A stretch of 64,000 nucleotides of DNA from Sporomusa sphaeroides DSM 2875 (GCF_001941975.2 NZ_CP146991.1:4213001-4277000); one strand, 5' to 3'. Shown: positions 1 through 8,531, counted from the first letter of the stretch. Program-made: numbers and translations. Notes: a model not told the origin generated them from the sequence alone.

Positions 1-432
1 CCGGATGATCTCTTCCGGATTATACCGGCGGGTATAATACTTAATGTAAAAGTCGCTCCACGGTATCCCTGTCGCCTGCAATAGTTTCTCTATATCCACT
101 TCCTCTTCAATGATATCAACAGAGATGCGCTGCAAAACCACCTTGTGGTCAAAGGCCATCTGCAGACAACACTGGTAAAACCCGCCGCCCATGGTCTGAC
201 AATAGGCCACAGTATCGGCTGCCTCCAGATAGTCCCCGGCAATAATATACGGAACCGGACCGGAAAAAAGCCAGCCTTTTACCTTGGCGCGATTGTTCTC
301 TAAAATAGATTGGATCTCAGCTTCATCATCATAGGCAAAGGGAATACATTCAATTTCACGCTCAAATTCTTCGGCCACCCTGAGTATCCGCTCTACCGAG
401 CGTTCAGGACCGACAACACCAATTCTGTGCAT
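1..432 (-). CDS. Hypothetical protein, 3' end cut by window edge
   Basis: The first 144 codons of a gene reading leftwards out of the window. I do not recognise the family. The product starts MHRIGVVGPERSVERIL and has a Rossmann-like alternation of strands and helices, then a segment rich in acidic and aromatic residues (IPWSDFYIKYYTRRYNPEEI). The N-terminus resembles sensor or regulator proteins that bind a small ligand, but no helix-turn-helix is visible in the part present. The ATG at 432 is chosen because a GGAG box lies eight bases upstream; an in-frame ATG at 438 is too close to it. Function unknown. Confidence 0.6.
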   Translation of the reverse strand, partial: MHRIGVVGPERSVERILRVAEEFEREIECIPFAYDDEAEIQSILENNRAKVKGWLFSGPVPYIIAGDYLEAADTVAYCQTMGGGFYQCCLQMAFDHKVVLQRISVDIIEEEVDIEKLLQATGIPWSDFYIKYYTRRYNPEEIIR

Positions 433-451
433 GCTCATTACTCCTTGTTTC

Positions 452-478
452 GGGACAAGGGGACAGGTACCTTGTCCC
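452..478. repeat. REP-like palindrome, GGGACAAGG family
   Basis: Inverted arms GGGACAAGG (452-460) and CCTTGTCCC (470-478) enclose GGACAGGTA. Related palindromes occur at about 45851-45866 and 58810-58835, so this is a dispersed short element. It sits in the likely 5' leader of the leftward gene that starts at 432. Confidence 0.6.
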
Positions 479-762
479 ACTCGCTGCTGCCAATTGTCCT
501 TGGATCTATAGTACCCAATACAGGTTCAGGCTTGTTGACAGTATTTTGATAAGTATAGTATTTAAATATGCCGCGTCAAAATCCCTTTCTCTGCAGTCCT
601 GTTGGCTTATTCTTTTTTCATAAGTCTCAAGCGATAAAAAAAACATGGTTTATATCGAGCCTTTGGCTTCGGAGAAGCGGAGGTTAAGCGCCAGCGGCGC
701 AGCGTTATAGGATGATTGTCTGCGCCGGGCCTTGCGTTGGCGCGCAATATATTCCAGGGAAT
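479..762. other. Intergenic, no gene seen
   Basis: About 285 bases between the palindrome and the next terminator. A TTGACA at 535-540 faces right, but no convincing -10 element or gene follows it. Short open frames here lack ribosome binding sites and family resemblance. I see no RNA gene. Confidence 0.4.
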
Positions 763-790
763 AAAAAAAGCCGCGAAATCGCGGCTTTTT
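763..790 (-). terminator. Rho-independent terminator
   Basis: GC-rich hairpin (AAGCCGCGA / TCGCGGCTT) followed on the minus strand by a run of seven T. It ends the transcript of the 4Fe-4S protein gene at 838-1551. Confidence 0.85.
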
Positions 791-837
791 AAAAGCAAAC
801 CACTGCCAAAGCCCCGGAAGCTATGTTGGCAGAACAA

Positions 838-1551
838 TTAATCTTCCCGGATAGTTCCATCTGTGCCAATAATCACTACACGCCAAGGAATCATCTTGCC
901 GCTGGCTACCAGGGCCTCTTTGACGGCATTGGCCAAACCGCTACAGCAAGGCACCTCCATCCGGATTACGGTAAGACTCTTGATTTCATGCAACTTGAGA
1001 ATTTCCGTCAGTTTGGCGGCATAATCGGCCTTATCCAGCTTAGGACAGCCGATAAGCGTGATCTTGTTGCGCATGAACCCGGCATGCAGGTTGGCATGGG
1101 CATAGGCCGCGCAATCGGCTGCCACCAGTACATGCGCCTGATCAAAGAAGGGAGCGTTGACCGGTACCAGCTGCAATTGACAGGGCCATTGCCGCAATTC
1201 GGAACCGGCAACAACCGCTTCCTTAGGGCTAACAGCAGTATCTTTTTTGATTTCCTTGACTGTGTTCCCAGGACAGCCGCACGCCAGCGGCGGAGCACTT
1301 ACCGGTGGCTTGCCACTTTCAATATGCGCTTGAACAGCAGCTTCGTCAAAGGCCTCGGCCTCCCGTTCGATTATGGCAATAGCATCTCTGGGGCAGTCCG
1401 GCAAACACGCCCCCAGGCCATCGCACAAATTATCTGACAGCAGCTTAGCCTTGCCATTAACCAATTGGAGAGCTGCCTCATGACATGCTCCGATACAAAG
1501 TCCGCAGCCATCACATTTTTCTTCATCTATTTTAACAATTTTCCGTATCAC
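838..1551 (-). CDS. 4Fe-4S ferredoxin-type protein
   Basis: A 237-residue protein with two [4Fe-4S] motifs near the N-terminus. The first is the regular CDGCGLCIGAC; the second reads CDGLGACLPDCP, where the second cysteine position is L, so that cluster may be atypical. The remaining two thirds has scattered cysteines (PLACGCPG, LIGCPKL, EVPCCSGL) and is of a type seen in anaerobes as an electron carrier or cluster-binding accessory. The start is GTG at 1551, seven bases after an AGGGAGG box; an upstream in-frame start has no ribosome site. Monocistronic between terminators. Precise partner unknown. Confidence 0.8.
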   Translation of the reverse strand: MIRKIVKIDEEKCDGCGLCIGACHEAALQLVNGKAKLLSDNLCDGLGACLPDCPRDAIAIIEREAEAFDEAAVQAHIESGKPPVSAPPLACGCPGNTVKEIKKDTAVSPKEAVVAGSELRQWPCQLQLVPVNAPFFDQAHVLVAADCAAYAHANLHAGFMRNKITLIGCPKLDKADYAAKLTEILKLHEIKSLTVIRMEVPCCSGLANAVKEALVASGKMIPWRVVIIGTDGTIRED

Positions 1552-1719
1552 AGGTATTCCTCCCTTATTATTTATTATATACCCCGCCCCGGCGCCGCCG
1601 CATTTCCCCGGCCGGACAAGCGCGTTTCGGCAGGTTATCTTCCTGGCTATAGAATACAATAAACGGCAAGCCGTCGTCAGTGATTAAAATCACAGGAATT
1701 GTTTTTGCCGAACAAATGC

Positions 1720-1760
1720 AAAACAGACTGATGCCATGGTTTTAGCAATCAGTCTGTTTT
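1720..1760 (-). terminator. Terminator after the LarA-like gene
   Basis: Perfect 12-bp arms AAAACAGACTGA (1720-1731) and TCAGTCTGTTTT (1749-1760), placed 57 bases beyond the stop codon of the sigma-54 operon's last gene. Confidence 0.75.
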
Positions 1761-1816
1761 ACATTTCAGGCATATGTTAGTTGCTGCCTGCCGCTGCAAG
1801 CAGTTCGTTGTCAGTA

Positions 1817-3088
1817 TCAGCCAACCAAATTCCCGGCCTCATCAAACTCCATTTCCATCAGTTCACCGCAAATTTCCATATCGGGATTGGCCTGCGCTTC
1901 AGCTAGCAGTGCTTCAGAGATAACTATCTCTCCTATGTGGAGTGTATCTTGAATTCTAACCAGCTTGACCTGGGACAGATCGGCGATATTGCAGGTTTTA
2001 ATGGCAGCCATTATGGCTTCCCGGTCATCGGCCAGCATCATCGGCATGCGGGCAGGCCCCGGAGTTGTATTGGTAATCAAATTGGCATAGGTGTAATCAA
2101 AATCCACTTTATTAAACAATTTGCGGGTAGTATAATCGGCAACGCCAATGCCGCAGGCATTGCCATTAGTCTCTTTGCTCAAATCAAGCACTATCACTTT
2201 GTTGGCATCCAGACCGCCGCTGGCATAAGGCGTGGGAAAACGCCCGGTGATATTGGGGTCCATACCATCACCGGATATTTCCTTGCCTATTCGGTCTACA
2301 ATCAGCACATCAACAGCATCAAACAGTATCCGCGGCATCTTGGCTTTGGCCTCAGGCAGCAATTGCTGGTCGACTTCCATGATTTTCTCTGCCGGAACAG
2401 CCACCAGGGTGGATATCCGGTCATAAGCGTTCTCAACGGTGGCGATGCCGAACAAAATCTTGCAGCACGCCAGTTTCACCTGAGCCATTTCAAAAACATG
2501 TTCAGCCATATGTTTGAAACTAAAGTGGTGACAGGTTTCCGCCCCTTTTTGTTTACCAAGGCCAATGCTGAGCATTTTCGCCAACCCGCTTTCGCAAGGT
2601 CCCCGGTAAGCCGTATGCGGCTTTACCCTGTTGATAATTACAATCCCGTCTGCTTCATAAGCCGCTTTATCCATATGCACAGCAAGCCCGTTTTTGATCT
2701 TGCCGACTTCCACCACTTCCATGGAGGAAACAATGGGACAGCCGGCACTCTCCTCGGTAACGCCAAGATTGGCCAGCACTTTGGCTTGCCCGGCAGCGGT
2801 AGCACCGCCATGGCTGCCCATGGCCGGGACGATGAAGGGTTCTCCGCCCCGCTGTTTAATTTCCTGCACTGTCAGCCGTACCAGTTCAGGAAGTCTGTCA
2901 AGTCCCCGGCTGCCAACCGCGACAGCAATGCTCATACCTGGCTTTATCCTGTCAGCGATATCCGGTTTGGCAAATTCCTGGCGCATGGCTGCCGGGATGT
3001 CGCTGATCTCCGTTACTTTGAACTTTTGCCGGACTTTGACTACCCGCGGCAGTGGTGTTCCTTTGAGCAATTCCTGTATGATCCCCAT
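1817..3088 (-). CDS. LarA/DUF2088 family protein (lactate racemase-like)
   Basis: 423 residues related to the nickel-pincer lactate racemase family (LarA, DUF2088). Visible family features are AVAVGSRG near residue 60, the SHGGAT segment near 95, NRVKPHTAYRG and a CHHFSFKHM segment. Many members of this wider family are not lactate racemases but act on other 2-hydroxy acids. It is the last gene of a three-gene operon with two UxaA-type subunits, which fits epimerisation or processing of a hydroxy or sugar acid before dehydration. The ATG at 3088 follows GGAGG by eight bases; the in-frame TTG two codons earlier is inside the spacer. No lar maturation genes are in the window. Confidence 0.8.
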   Translation of the reverse strand: MGIIQELLKGTPLPRVVKVRQKFKVTEISDIPAAMRQEFAKPDIADRIKPGMSIAVAVGSRGLDRLPELVRLTVQEIKQRGGEPFIVPAMGSHGGATAAGQAKVLANLGVTEESAGCPIVSSMEVVEVGKIKNGLAVHMDKAAYEADGIVIINRVKPHTAYRGPCESGLAKMLSIGLGKQKGAETCHHFSFKHMAEHVFEMAQVKLACCKILFGIATVENAYDRISTLVAVPAEKIMEVDQQLLPEAKAKMPRILFDAVDVLIVDRIGKEISGDGMDPNITGRFPTPYASGGLDANKVIVLDLSKETNGNACGIGVADYTTRKLFNKVDFDYTYANLITNTTPGPARMPMMLADDREAIMAAIKTCNIADLSQVKLVRIQDTLHIGEIVISEALLAEAQANPDMEICGELMEMEFDEAGNLVG

Positions 3089-3114
3089 TTGCAATTCCTC
3101 CTTCTTCTATAGCA

Positions 3115-4281
3115 CTACATGCTTGGACCTATTCGCATAATCGAGAAATCATTATGTCCCAAGACCTCGGCCTTAGTTATTTTTCCGGATGCCACCGCCA
3201 GCATTTCGGTAAATATCCGTTCTCCGACCTGCTGGACTGTTTCATCACCGGTTATTACGGTGCCGGCATTGATATCCATATTGTCGTTCATTTTTTGAAA
3301 CAAGGCCGTATTGGTAGCTACCTTGATGGTAGGGGCAATCGGCGAGCCGGTGGGAGTACCGCGCCCGGTGGTGAAAACACAGATATGACAGCCGCCTGCC
3401 ACCATGCCGGTCAATTGTTCAATATCATTGCCGGGAGTATCCATAAAGACCAGCCCTTTGGTTGTCACCTTTTCCGCCCAGCCGATGACGTCCTGCAACG
3501 GGCGCGTTCCACCCTTATATACACAGCCCAGCGATTTTTCTTCGATTGAGGACAGCCCGCCCTCAATATTGCCCGGAGTCGGATTGCTGCCCCGCATATC
3601 TACACCCATCTGCTTGGCAGACTCTTCGAAAGCCGCTATGGTTGCGTAGCACTTCTGTTTTACCGCCTCATTGACTGCCCGTTCAGCAATAATATGCTCG
3701 GCACCGATCAACTCCGCCGTCTCGGCAAGTATCGCCGTACCACCGGCGTCGATCAGCATATCACTGACCGCTCCCAGGGCCGGGTTGCCTGACAGGCCCG
3801 AACAGGCATCAGAACCGCCGCATTCGGTGCCGAGGATGAGTTCCGCTGCAGCAATAGGCTCGCGTTTCAGCATTGACGCCTCAATCATCATATTCTGAGC
3901 GGCAACGGCACCGGCTTGTATGGATTTATTGGAGCCGCCCTCATCTTGAATAATGATGGTATGCACCGGTTTGTACGGACATTGTTTTTTGATTTCAGCC
4001 GCAATATCCTGGGCCCGTATTACTTCGCAGCCCAAACCGACGACTACCACCCCGTAAACATTAGGATGAATGCCATGCCCGATAAAAGCGCGCGCCGTCT
4101 GCTCGGCATCGGCCCCCAGCTGTGAACAGCCATGTTGATGTTCCACCCAGACGGTGCCGCGGACATTGGCGGCAATTCCCCGCGCTACCTGGTTGGCGCA
4201 ATTTACTGTCGGTAAAACAAATACATGATTGCGGATTCCCACCGTTCCGTCCGGACGACGATAGCCCATAAAGTTCATCAT
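3115..4281 (-). CDS. UxaA family hydro-lyase, large subunit
   Basis: 388 residues matching the C-terminal catalytic part of altronate/galactarate dehydratases (UxaA/GarD). Conserved pieces include GYRRPDGTVGIRN, HQHGCSQLG, GLGCEV, ILGTECGGSDA and TGRGTPTGSP with cysteines that would bind the metal. The small SAF-type domain is a separate gene just upstream, a split arrangement like SuyA/SuyB sulfolactate sulfo-lyase. It could therefore remove water or sulfite from a hydroxy acid; substrate cannot be read from sequence. Start ATG 4281 follows AGGAG by six bases. Confidence 0.85.
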   Translation of the reverse strand: MMNFMGYRRPDGTVGIRNHVFVLPTVNCANQVARGIAANVRGTVWVEHQHGCSQLGADAEQTARAFIGHGIHPNVYGVVVVGLGCEVIRAQDIAAEIKKQCPYKPVHTIIIQDEGGSNKSIQAGAVAAQNMMIEASMLKREPIAAAELILGTECGGSDACSGLSGNPALGAVSDMLIDAGGTAILAETAELIGAEHIIAERAVNEAVKQKCYATIAAFEESAKQMGVDMRGSNPTPGNIEGGLSSIEEKSLGCVYKGGTRPLQDVIGWAEKVTTKGLVFMDTPGNDIEQLTGMVAGGCHICVFTTGRGTPTGSPIAPTIKVATNTALFQKMNDNMDINAGTVITGDETVQQVGERIFTEMLAVASGKITKAEVLGHNDFSIMRIGPSM

Positions 4282-4303
4282 TTACCACTCCTATGCTGCA
4301 TTT

Positions 4304-4603
4304 TTATTTACCCGCCAGGTCGCCGCGCCCGCGGCAGCCGACTAAATTATGAACATGGGTATGCTGTCCGGCCATAATATCGGTAGTTGCTATCCCAATA
4401 ACTTCACCATATTTAATAATTCTTTCGTCCTTGGAAATATCCCGGATGGCAACTTTATGCCCAAAAGGAATGCGATTGGTTACCTGCAGGCGTACTGTTT
4501 CACCATTAGCCTGGATCGCAATATCCGAACCGGCTTCAATATCCTCGGTCACGGTTGCAACATTGTCTTTGGCTTTCATCACAATGGCTTTGAATTTATT
4601 CAC
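4304..4603 (-). CDS. UxaA family hydro-lyase, small (SAF domain) subunit
   Basis: 99 residues, the N-terminal domain of UxaA-type dehydratases as an independent subunit: KDNVATVTEDIEAG, the NRIPFGHKVA segment typical of SAF folds, and a C-terminal THVHNLVG. It is the first gene downstream of the sigma-54 promoter and lies 22 bases before the large subunit. GTG at 4603 is chosen because GGAGG lies seven bases upstream and an upstream ATG would place that box inside the gene. With its partner it resembles SuyA or the small subunit of split altronate dehydratases. Confidence 0.8.
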   Translation of the reverse strand: MNKFKAIVMKAKDNVATVTEDIEAGSDIAIQANGETVRLQVTNRIPFGHKVAIRDISKDERIIKYGEVIGIATTDIMAGQHTHVHNLVGCRGRGDLAGK

Positions 4604-4745
4604 ACGTTTTCCTCCAAGCCTCATTTACTCACTTACTGCCGGACAACTACGTCCGCCACAGCTCCCGGCCTGATGAGCGGGAATGTCGGCGGCTTGCCTG
4701 TAAATGGGCAGCTTGTCCGGAAGCCAGCTCTGAATTATTAATATT

Positions 4746-4762
4746 AGCAATTTTCATGCCAA
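4746..4762 (-). promoter_or_regulatory. Sigma-54 (-24/-12) promoter
   Basis: Read on the minus strand the sequence is TTGGCATGAAAATTGCT. The GG and GC doublets are exactly ten bases apart, as required for sigma-54. It lies about 143 bases upstream of the UxaA small-subunit start and downstream of a sigma-54 activator gene, which makes the call strong. Confidence 0.9.
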
Positions 4763-4855
4763 GCTAAGTCCTGGAGTTGTGTGTGGTAACATACCTGGCT
4801 TTTACCGGCCTGTCCCTGCCGAAACAGGGTACTGCAAAACCTATAAAGCTTTACT

Positions 4856-4899
4856 TTCGGGAAACACAACGTTTCAGTCGCAACATTATGTTTCCCGAA
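4856..4899. promoter_or_regulatory. Probable enhancer (activator-binding) palindrome
   Basis: Perfect 11-bp arms TTCGGGAAACA (4856-4866) and TGTTTCCCGAA (4889-4899) with a 22-base centre containing AACGTT. It lies 95-150 bases upstream of the -24/-12 promoter, a usual distance for an upstream activating sequence bound by an enhancer-binding protein. It has no T-run, so a terminator for the activator gene is less likely though not excluded. Confidence 0.65.
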
Positions 4900-4908
4900 T
4901 TTGTTTCA

Positions 4909-6792
4909 TTACGGTTTTTGCCGTTGCCGCAGCTTTCGCCACAGTGTAGTGCGGCTAATTCCCAGCCTTTTAGCGGCTTGCGTATAATTATATTTTTCCT
5001 CAAACAAGATTTGCTCCAGTTTATGCCGTTCTGTCATATCCGGTCCCGTATGGCCAGCAATGTCGTCATGGAGTATGTGCCCGGAGGCAGACAGTTCTTC
5101 CCGTACCATCCGTTCCTCAATAAACGGGCCCGGAGCAAGCAGTTTTATCCTTTCAATCACGTTTTCCAATTCGCGGATATTTCCCCGCCAAAATTGCTTT
5201 TGCAAAAATTTCACTGCCTCTGCGGTAATCCCCACAATATGACTGTGCGGGGATTTCTCTAAAAAGCGGTTTACCAGTTCCGGAATATCCTCAACCCGTT
5301 CTCTAAGCGGCGGAATATGCAAGCGAAGAACATCCAGACGGTAATACAAATCAGCCCGGAATTTCCTTCCATCAACTAAGTGCATCATATCCTGATTAGT
5401 CGCCGCCAAAATGCGTACATTTACCGGAATGACACTATCGGCTCCCAGCCGCATCACTTCTTTTTCCTGTAAAACACGCAGCAGTCTTGCCTGGACCGAT
5501 AGCGGCATATCGCCAATCTCGTCCAAAAAAATAGTTCCATTGTGCGCAAGCTCGAATAATCCGGATTTTCCACCTTTCTTCGCACCGGTAAAAGCGCCTT
5601 CCTCATAGCCGAAGAGTTCACTTTCCAGTAAAGACTCCGGCAGCGCCGCACAGTTAATTGCCACAAAGGGTCCCTTTTGCCGCAGACTCAGGTTATGAAT
5701 ACTCTGGGCAACCCACTCTTTACCGGTTCCCGATTCACCGGTTATCAGCACAGTAGCGTCATTGGCGGCATATTGCCGCACCCGCTCCTTAATCACTTTC
5801 ATTTGCCCGGAAGCAGCGCTTAATTGTTCCAGGTGAACTTTGGCTACAAGACCTTTTTTATTCAGCTTTTGCCGTACAAGCTGTTCAAAATTCTGCAATT
5901 GTGTAACATCCTGCACATTAGCGATTGCACCGACAATATCTTCACCCAGTTTAATCGGAATTCGCCTGATCGCAAATACCCGGTTATTTACCCGCCGTAC
6001 ACTTTCCCGTTCGCCGGTATCGCCTGTCAGGCACCCCCGCAAGCCATCGTCCGGAATCATGTCCCCGATTTTCCTGCCAATAACCTCAGAGCCTGACAGC
6101 TGGTATATCCGTTCTATGGCCGGGTTAAAAATAGTAATCTGTTCATTTTTGTCAATGGCGATGATTCCGTCAGCCGACGTATCAATAATAGTCCGGAATA
6201 GTTCTGCCTTTTCCCGTTCGCGCCGACGCACATCGGCGAGATTGCCTGCCTCAATGATGGCTTTGCGCACAGATTCTACCGAAGATTCGATAAGCCCAAC
6301 CTTTAGTCCGCGTGGCGTAAGCAGCTTAACCGCGGAAGCATCTCCCAGAAGTGTGCCGATACCCTGGCGGCCAGCCTTCTCCAGCACTTCTTCCTCAATC
6401 CGCAGCTCGTTGTCTATAAAAATCTCCTGAATGGGTATACCCAGCAAATCGCCCAGCTTTTCACACTCAAACAAAAAACGCCGCATAAATATTACGCCCA
6501 CCGTACCGGAAACATGACCCATACTTTTTAAAGCCCTGAGAATATCAAAAGCGGTAACCTGAATCTCGACTACCGGCACATCCACATGCTTGGCAATCAA
6601 AGTCGCCGTGCCTCCACGGCTGATGATAACAGCTGTACCCCTTTTTACCGCCTGGCAGGCTTGCTCCAAACCGGCTTCCAACAGACCTGGCAGTACTTCT
6701 ATCTCGCCCGGCCAATGCAAGTCGTTTTGGGCCAGCACTTCCCGGGCGGCATCCATAATGTTATCCATCGGAGCAATAATAGTAATCTTCAT
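4909..6792 (-). CDS. Sigma-54-dependent activator, PrpR_N-PAS-AAA+-Fis
   Basis: 627 residues. Residues 1-180 form a PrpR N-terminal type sensor, 195-300 a PAS domain, and about 325-560 the AAA+ sigma-54 interaction domain with Walker A GESGTGKE (352-359), the sigma-54 contact loop GAFTGA (399-404) and LDEIGDM. The C-terminus (about 600-627) is a Fis-type helix-turn-helix. It should sense an organic acid or CoA-ester ligand and switch on the adjacent UxaA/LarA operon from the -24/-12 promoter at 4746-4762. Start ATG 6792 follows a GAGGTAGG stretch. Likely not itself sigma-54 dependent. Confidence 0.92.
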   Translation of the reverse strand: MKITIIAPMDNIMDAAREVLAQNDLHWPGEIEVLPGLLEAGLEQACQAVKRGTAVIISRGGTATLIAKHVDVPVVEIQVTAFDILRALKSMGHVSGTVGVIFMRRFLFECEKLGDLLGIPIQEIFIDNELRIEEEVLEKAGRQGIGTLLGDASAVKLLTPRGLKVGLIESSVESVRKAIIEAGNLADVRRREREKAELFRTIIDTSADGIIAIDKNEQITIFNPAIERIYQLSGSEVIGRKIGDMIPDDGLRGCLTGDTGERESVRRVNNRVFAIRRIPIKLGEDIVGAIANVQDVTQLQNFEQLVRQKLNKKGLVAKVHLEQLSAASGQMKVIKERVRQYAANDATVLITGESGTGKEWVAQSIHNLSLRQKGPFVAINCAALPESLLESELFGYEEGAFTGAKKGGKSGLFELAHNGTIFLDEIGDMPLSVQARLLRVLQEKEVMRLGADSVIPVNVRILAATNQDMMHLVDGRKFRADLYYRLDVLRLHIPPLRERVEDIPELVNRFLEKSPHSHIVGITAEAVKFLQKQFWRGNIRELENVIERIKLLAPGPFIEERMVREELSASGHILHDDIAGHTGPDMTERHKLEQILFEEKYNYTQAAKRLGISRTTLWRKLRQRQKP

Positions 6793-6846
6793 AAATCCTA
6801 CCTCTTTTGCACAGGTACCGGCTCACAAGCTGTCAGGTTCCGGTTC

Positions 6847-7074
6847 TCAGTGACAACCGGAACAGCAGCCGCCGCATTGCCCCCGGCTAATAGCCGCATC
6901 GCAGCCGCCTGTTGCTGTTTTGGACATTTGTGCCGGAGCCGTTACCGACAGCATCTTGGTTAAAGCATCTTCACCGCAGTCAGGACAGAGGACACCGGGT
7001 TTATCTGTACCCATTTTTTGTAATAATTCAACTGTCCTGCCACAGGTTTTACATGAATATTCGTATATTGGCAT
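6847..7074 (-). CDS. FmdB family zinc-ribbon protein
   Basis: 75 residues beginning MPIYEYSCKTCGRTVE, with a second CPDCG knuckle, the classic FmdB zinc ribbon. The C-terminal tail is unusually rich in cysteine and glycine (GQCGGCCSGCH), which may bind a further metal. Start ATG 7074 is preceded by AGGGAG. Members are thought to regulate or assist metabolic enzymes; no specific role can be read here. Confidence 0.85.
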   Translation of the reverse strand: MPIYEYSCKTCGRTVELLQKMGTDKPGVLCPDCGEDALTKMLSVTAPAQMSKTATGGCDAAISRGQCGGCCSGCH

Positions 7075-7157
7075 GCAAATCCGCTCCCTTCAACATCCGT
7101 AATATTACCTTTATGGTTATTATGACTATTTCTTTTGTTGACGGCAAGTTTCCTGCT

Positions 7158-7191
7158 AAAAAAAAACCTGCAACCAGGGTCTGGTTGCAGG
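7158..7191 (-). terminator. Terminator of desulfoferrodoxin gene
   Basis: Hairpin with arms CCTGCAACCAG and CTGGTTGCAGG followed on the minus strand by nine T. It lies 35 bases past the desulfoferrodoxin stop, upstream of fmdB. Confidence 0.9.
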
Positions 7192-7225
7192 TCCGGAATT
7201 TGCTATCCTTTTTTCCGCCAAACTA

Positions 7226-7672
7226 TTATTTCTTCACAGTAGCCTTCCACAACCCGTGCAGATTACAGTAGGCATATACATCGACTTCCGTCTCTTTACA
7301 GGCACAAAAAGCAGCTTCTGCCGCTTGCCCGGCTTCAAAATGCACGCGCTGCACCCGGTTGCCGGCAACAACGGCCACCCATTGAATATAATGCTCCGGG
7401 GTCATCGGATGCGCTGCACTGCCAACCTTAACAACAACTTCTCCGGTTTCAGCAAATTCAGCCACCGGCAGATGTTTTTCCGTGGACGCCTCCACCGTAT
7501 TAGGCTCCAAAAGCTCCATGGCCTTGCCACAGCAAACTACCTGAGCATCGGCTTTGGAGCAAGTCAGCGCATAGGAGCTGCCGCTGCATTTGAGCTGCGC
7601 TTTGCCCATTTCAACCACTTCCAGCATGTAGCCACAATCAGAGCATCTGTAAACACCTAAATTTTTTGCCAT
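7226..7672 (-). CDS. dfx: Desulfoferrodoxin (superoxide reductase)
   Basis: 148 residues. The N-terminal rubredoxin-like domain has YRCSDCGYMLEVVE and VVCCGKAMELL, the four-cysteine centre I site. The C-terminal domain has HPMTPEHYIQWV and YCNLHGLW, carrying the histidines and cysteine of the Fe(His4Cys) centre that reduces superoxide to peroxide. In B. subtilis-like nomenclature there is no equivalent; it is typical of anaerobes. Strong ribosome site (GAGGAGG) before ATG 7672. Own sigma-A promoter and terminator, so monocistronic. Confidence 0.95.
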   Translation of the reverse strand: MAKNLGVYRCSDCGYMLEVVEMGKAQLKCSGSSYALTCSKADAQVVCCGKAMELLEPNTVEASTEKHLPVAEFAETGEVVVKVGSAAHPMTPEHYIQWVAVVAGNRVQRVHFEAGQAAEAAFCACKETEVDVYAYCNLHGLWKATVKK

Positions 7673-7723
7673 ACGTAAATTCCTCCTCTTTTAAGATAAG
7701 ACGTATTTCATACTACATATACC

Positions 7724-7752
7724 ATTCTAATGTTTCTTCTTACTATTGTAAA
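7724..7752 (-). promoter_or_regulatory. Sigma-A promoter of desulfoferrodoxin gene
   Basis: On the minus strand, -35 TTTACA (7752-7747) and -10 TAGAAT (7729-7724) with a 17-base spacer, about 52 bases before the start codon. Confidence 0.75.
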
Positions 7753-7890
7753 GATTATCCTTAAGTAGTTTCTAGCTTCATTCTGTAATTTCCTTCCTTT
7801 TTTGTTGCTCCTGATTAAATTTTCTAAATTATTTATATATTTCAGCAAAAAACTACCAAACTATCAAGCCAGCAAATAATTGTCAAATAG

Positions 7891-7922
7891 AAAAAACCTC
7901 CTGCGATAGCAAGAGGTTTTTC
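7891..7922 (-). terminator. Terminator of small exported protein gene
   Basis: Arms AAACCTCCTGC / GCAAGAGGTTT (one mismatch) with T-runs on both strands, just beyond the stop of the gene at 7932-8363. Confidence 0.8.
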
Positions 7923-7931
7923 GCGGTGTAC

Positions 7932-8363
7932 TTATATTTTGATATCAATAATGGCCGATACTCCGACTCCCTGTACCCGGCTAAACTTGGTGGGATTGGT
8001 GCTGTCGCCGGGGATCAAGGCTTTAACCCTGAACTGGTTGCCGTTAAAGTTGCCTTCTACCTGCATTACGGCTTTGGTTCTATCAACCAACTCCTGAGAA
8101 CCGGTAATCTGGGCGGCTCCTATGTAACCATGGTTGCCAACAGATATAATGGGAACTACCTTAGTGGCAAATTCTGTGCCTGCATTATGTTTAAAGGTTA
8201 ATTTGTTGATGAAATCGTTAAGTGGCGACGAGAATTTATCTATAAGAATACCTATGCCGCCGACTTTTAAAACATCTCCCAAACTAAAAGCTTGCGATGC
8301 GGGTATAGCGGTAACAGATAGCAGGCAAACAAGCAACAGACCGATAATAACTTGTTTCTTCAT
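7932..8363 (-). CDS. Small exported protein of unknown function
   Basis: 143 residues with a clear Sec signal peptide: MKK, a hydrophobic core IIGLLLVCLLSVTA, and a likely cleavage after ASQA. I do not recognise the mature part, which begins with a glycine-rich stretch (GDVLKVGGIGILIDKFSSPL) resembling membrane-associating helices and ends in a beta-rich region. ATG 8363 is selected by the GGAGGA box seven bases upstream. Monocistronic, with its own promoter. In a diderm cell the product would be periplasmic or surface-bound. Confidence 0.75.
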   Translation of the reverse strand: MKKQVIIGLLLVCLLSVTAIPASQAFSLGDVLKVGGIGILIDKFSSPLNDFINKLTFKHNAGTEFATKVVPIISVGNHGYIGAAQITGSQELVDRTKAVMQVEGNFNGNQFRVKALIPGDSTNPTKFSRVQGVGVSAIIDIKI

Positions 8364-8405
8364 GTAAATTTCCTCCATGTTAAATTAGTATTTCTACTTT
8401 AGCTA

Positions 8406-8435
8406 ATTATACACAGCCATTGACTGATTAGTCAA
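8406..8435 (-). promoter_or_regulatory. Sigma-A promoter with internal TGACT/AGTCA palindrome
   Basis: On the minus strand, -35 TTGACT (8435-8430) and -10 TATAAT (8411-8406), spacer 18. Arms TGACT (8421-8425) and AGTCA (8430-8434) lie at the -35 end and in the spacer and could be a repressor site. Confidence 0.7.
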
Positions 8436-8531
8436 ATCTTATTGAAACTGAAATAAGCTTTTGGGCAAGATTTTGTCCATTTATATCTGTTTTTAATAGA
8501 ATAGCTGCGTTTTTAGCCATATCGTTAAGCA

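Noticed and set aside
533-563. Promoter starting at TTGACA 535 on the plus strand
   Set aside because: No acceptable -10 at 16-18 bases and no plus-strand gene follows.
823-1437. 204-residue open frame on the plus strand
   Set aside because: Antisense to a clear 4Fe-4S protein gene, with no ribosome site.
1937-3112. 391-residue open frame on the plus strand
   Set aside because: Antisense to the LarA-like gene; composition rich in His, Phe and Cys, typical of a shadow frame.
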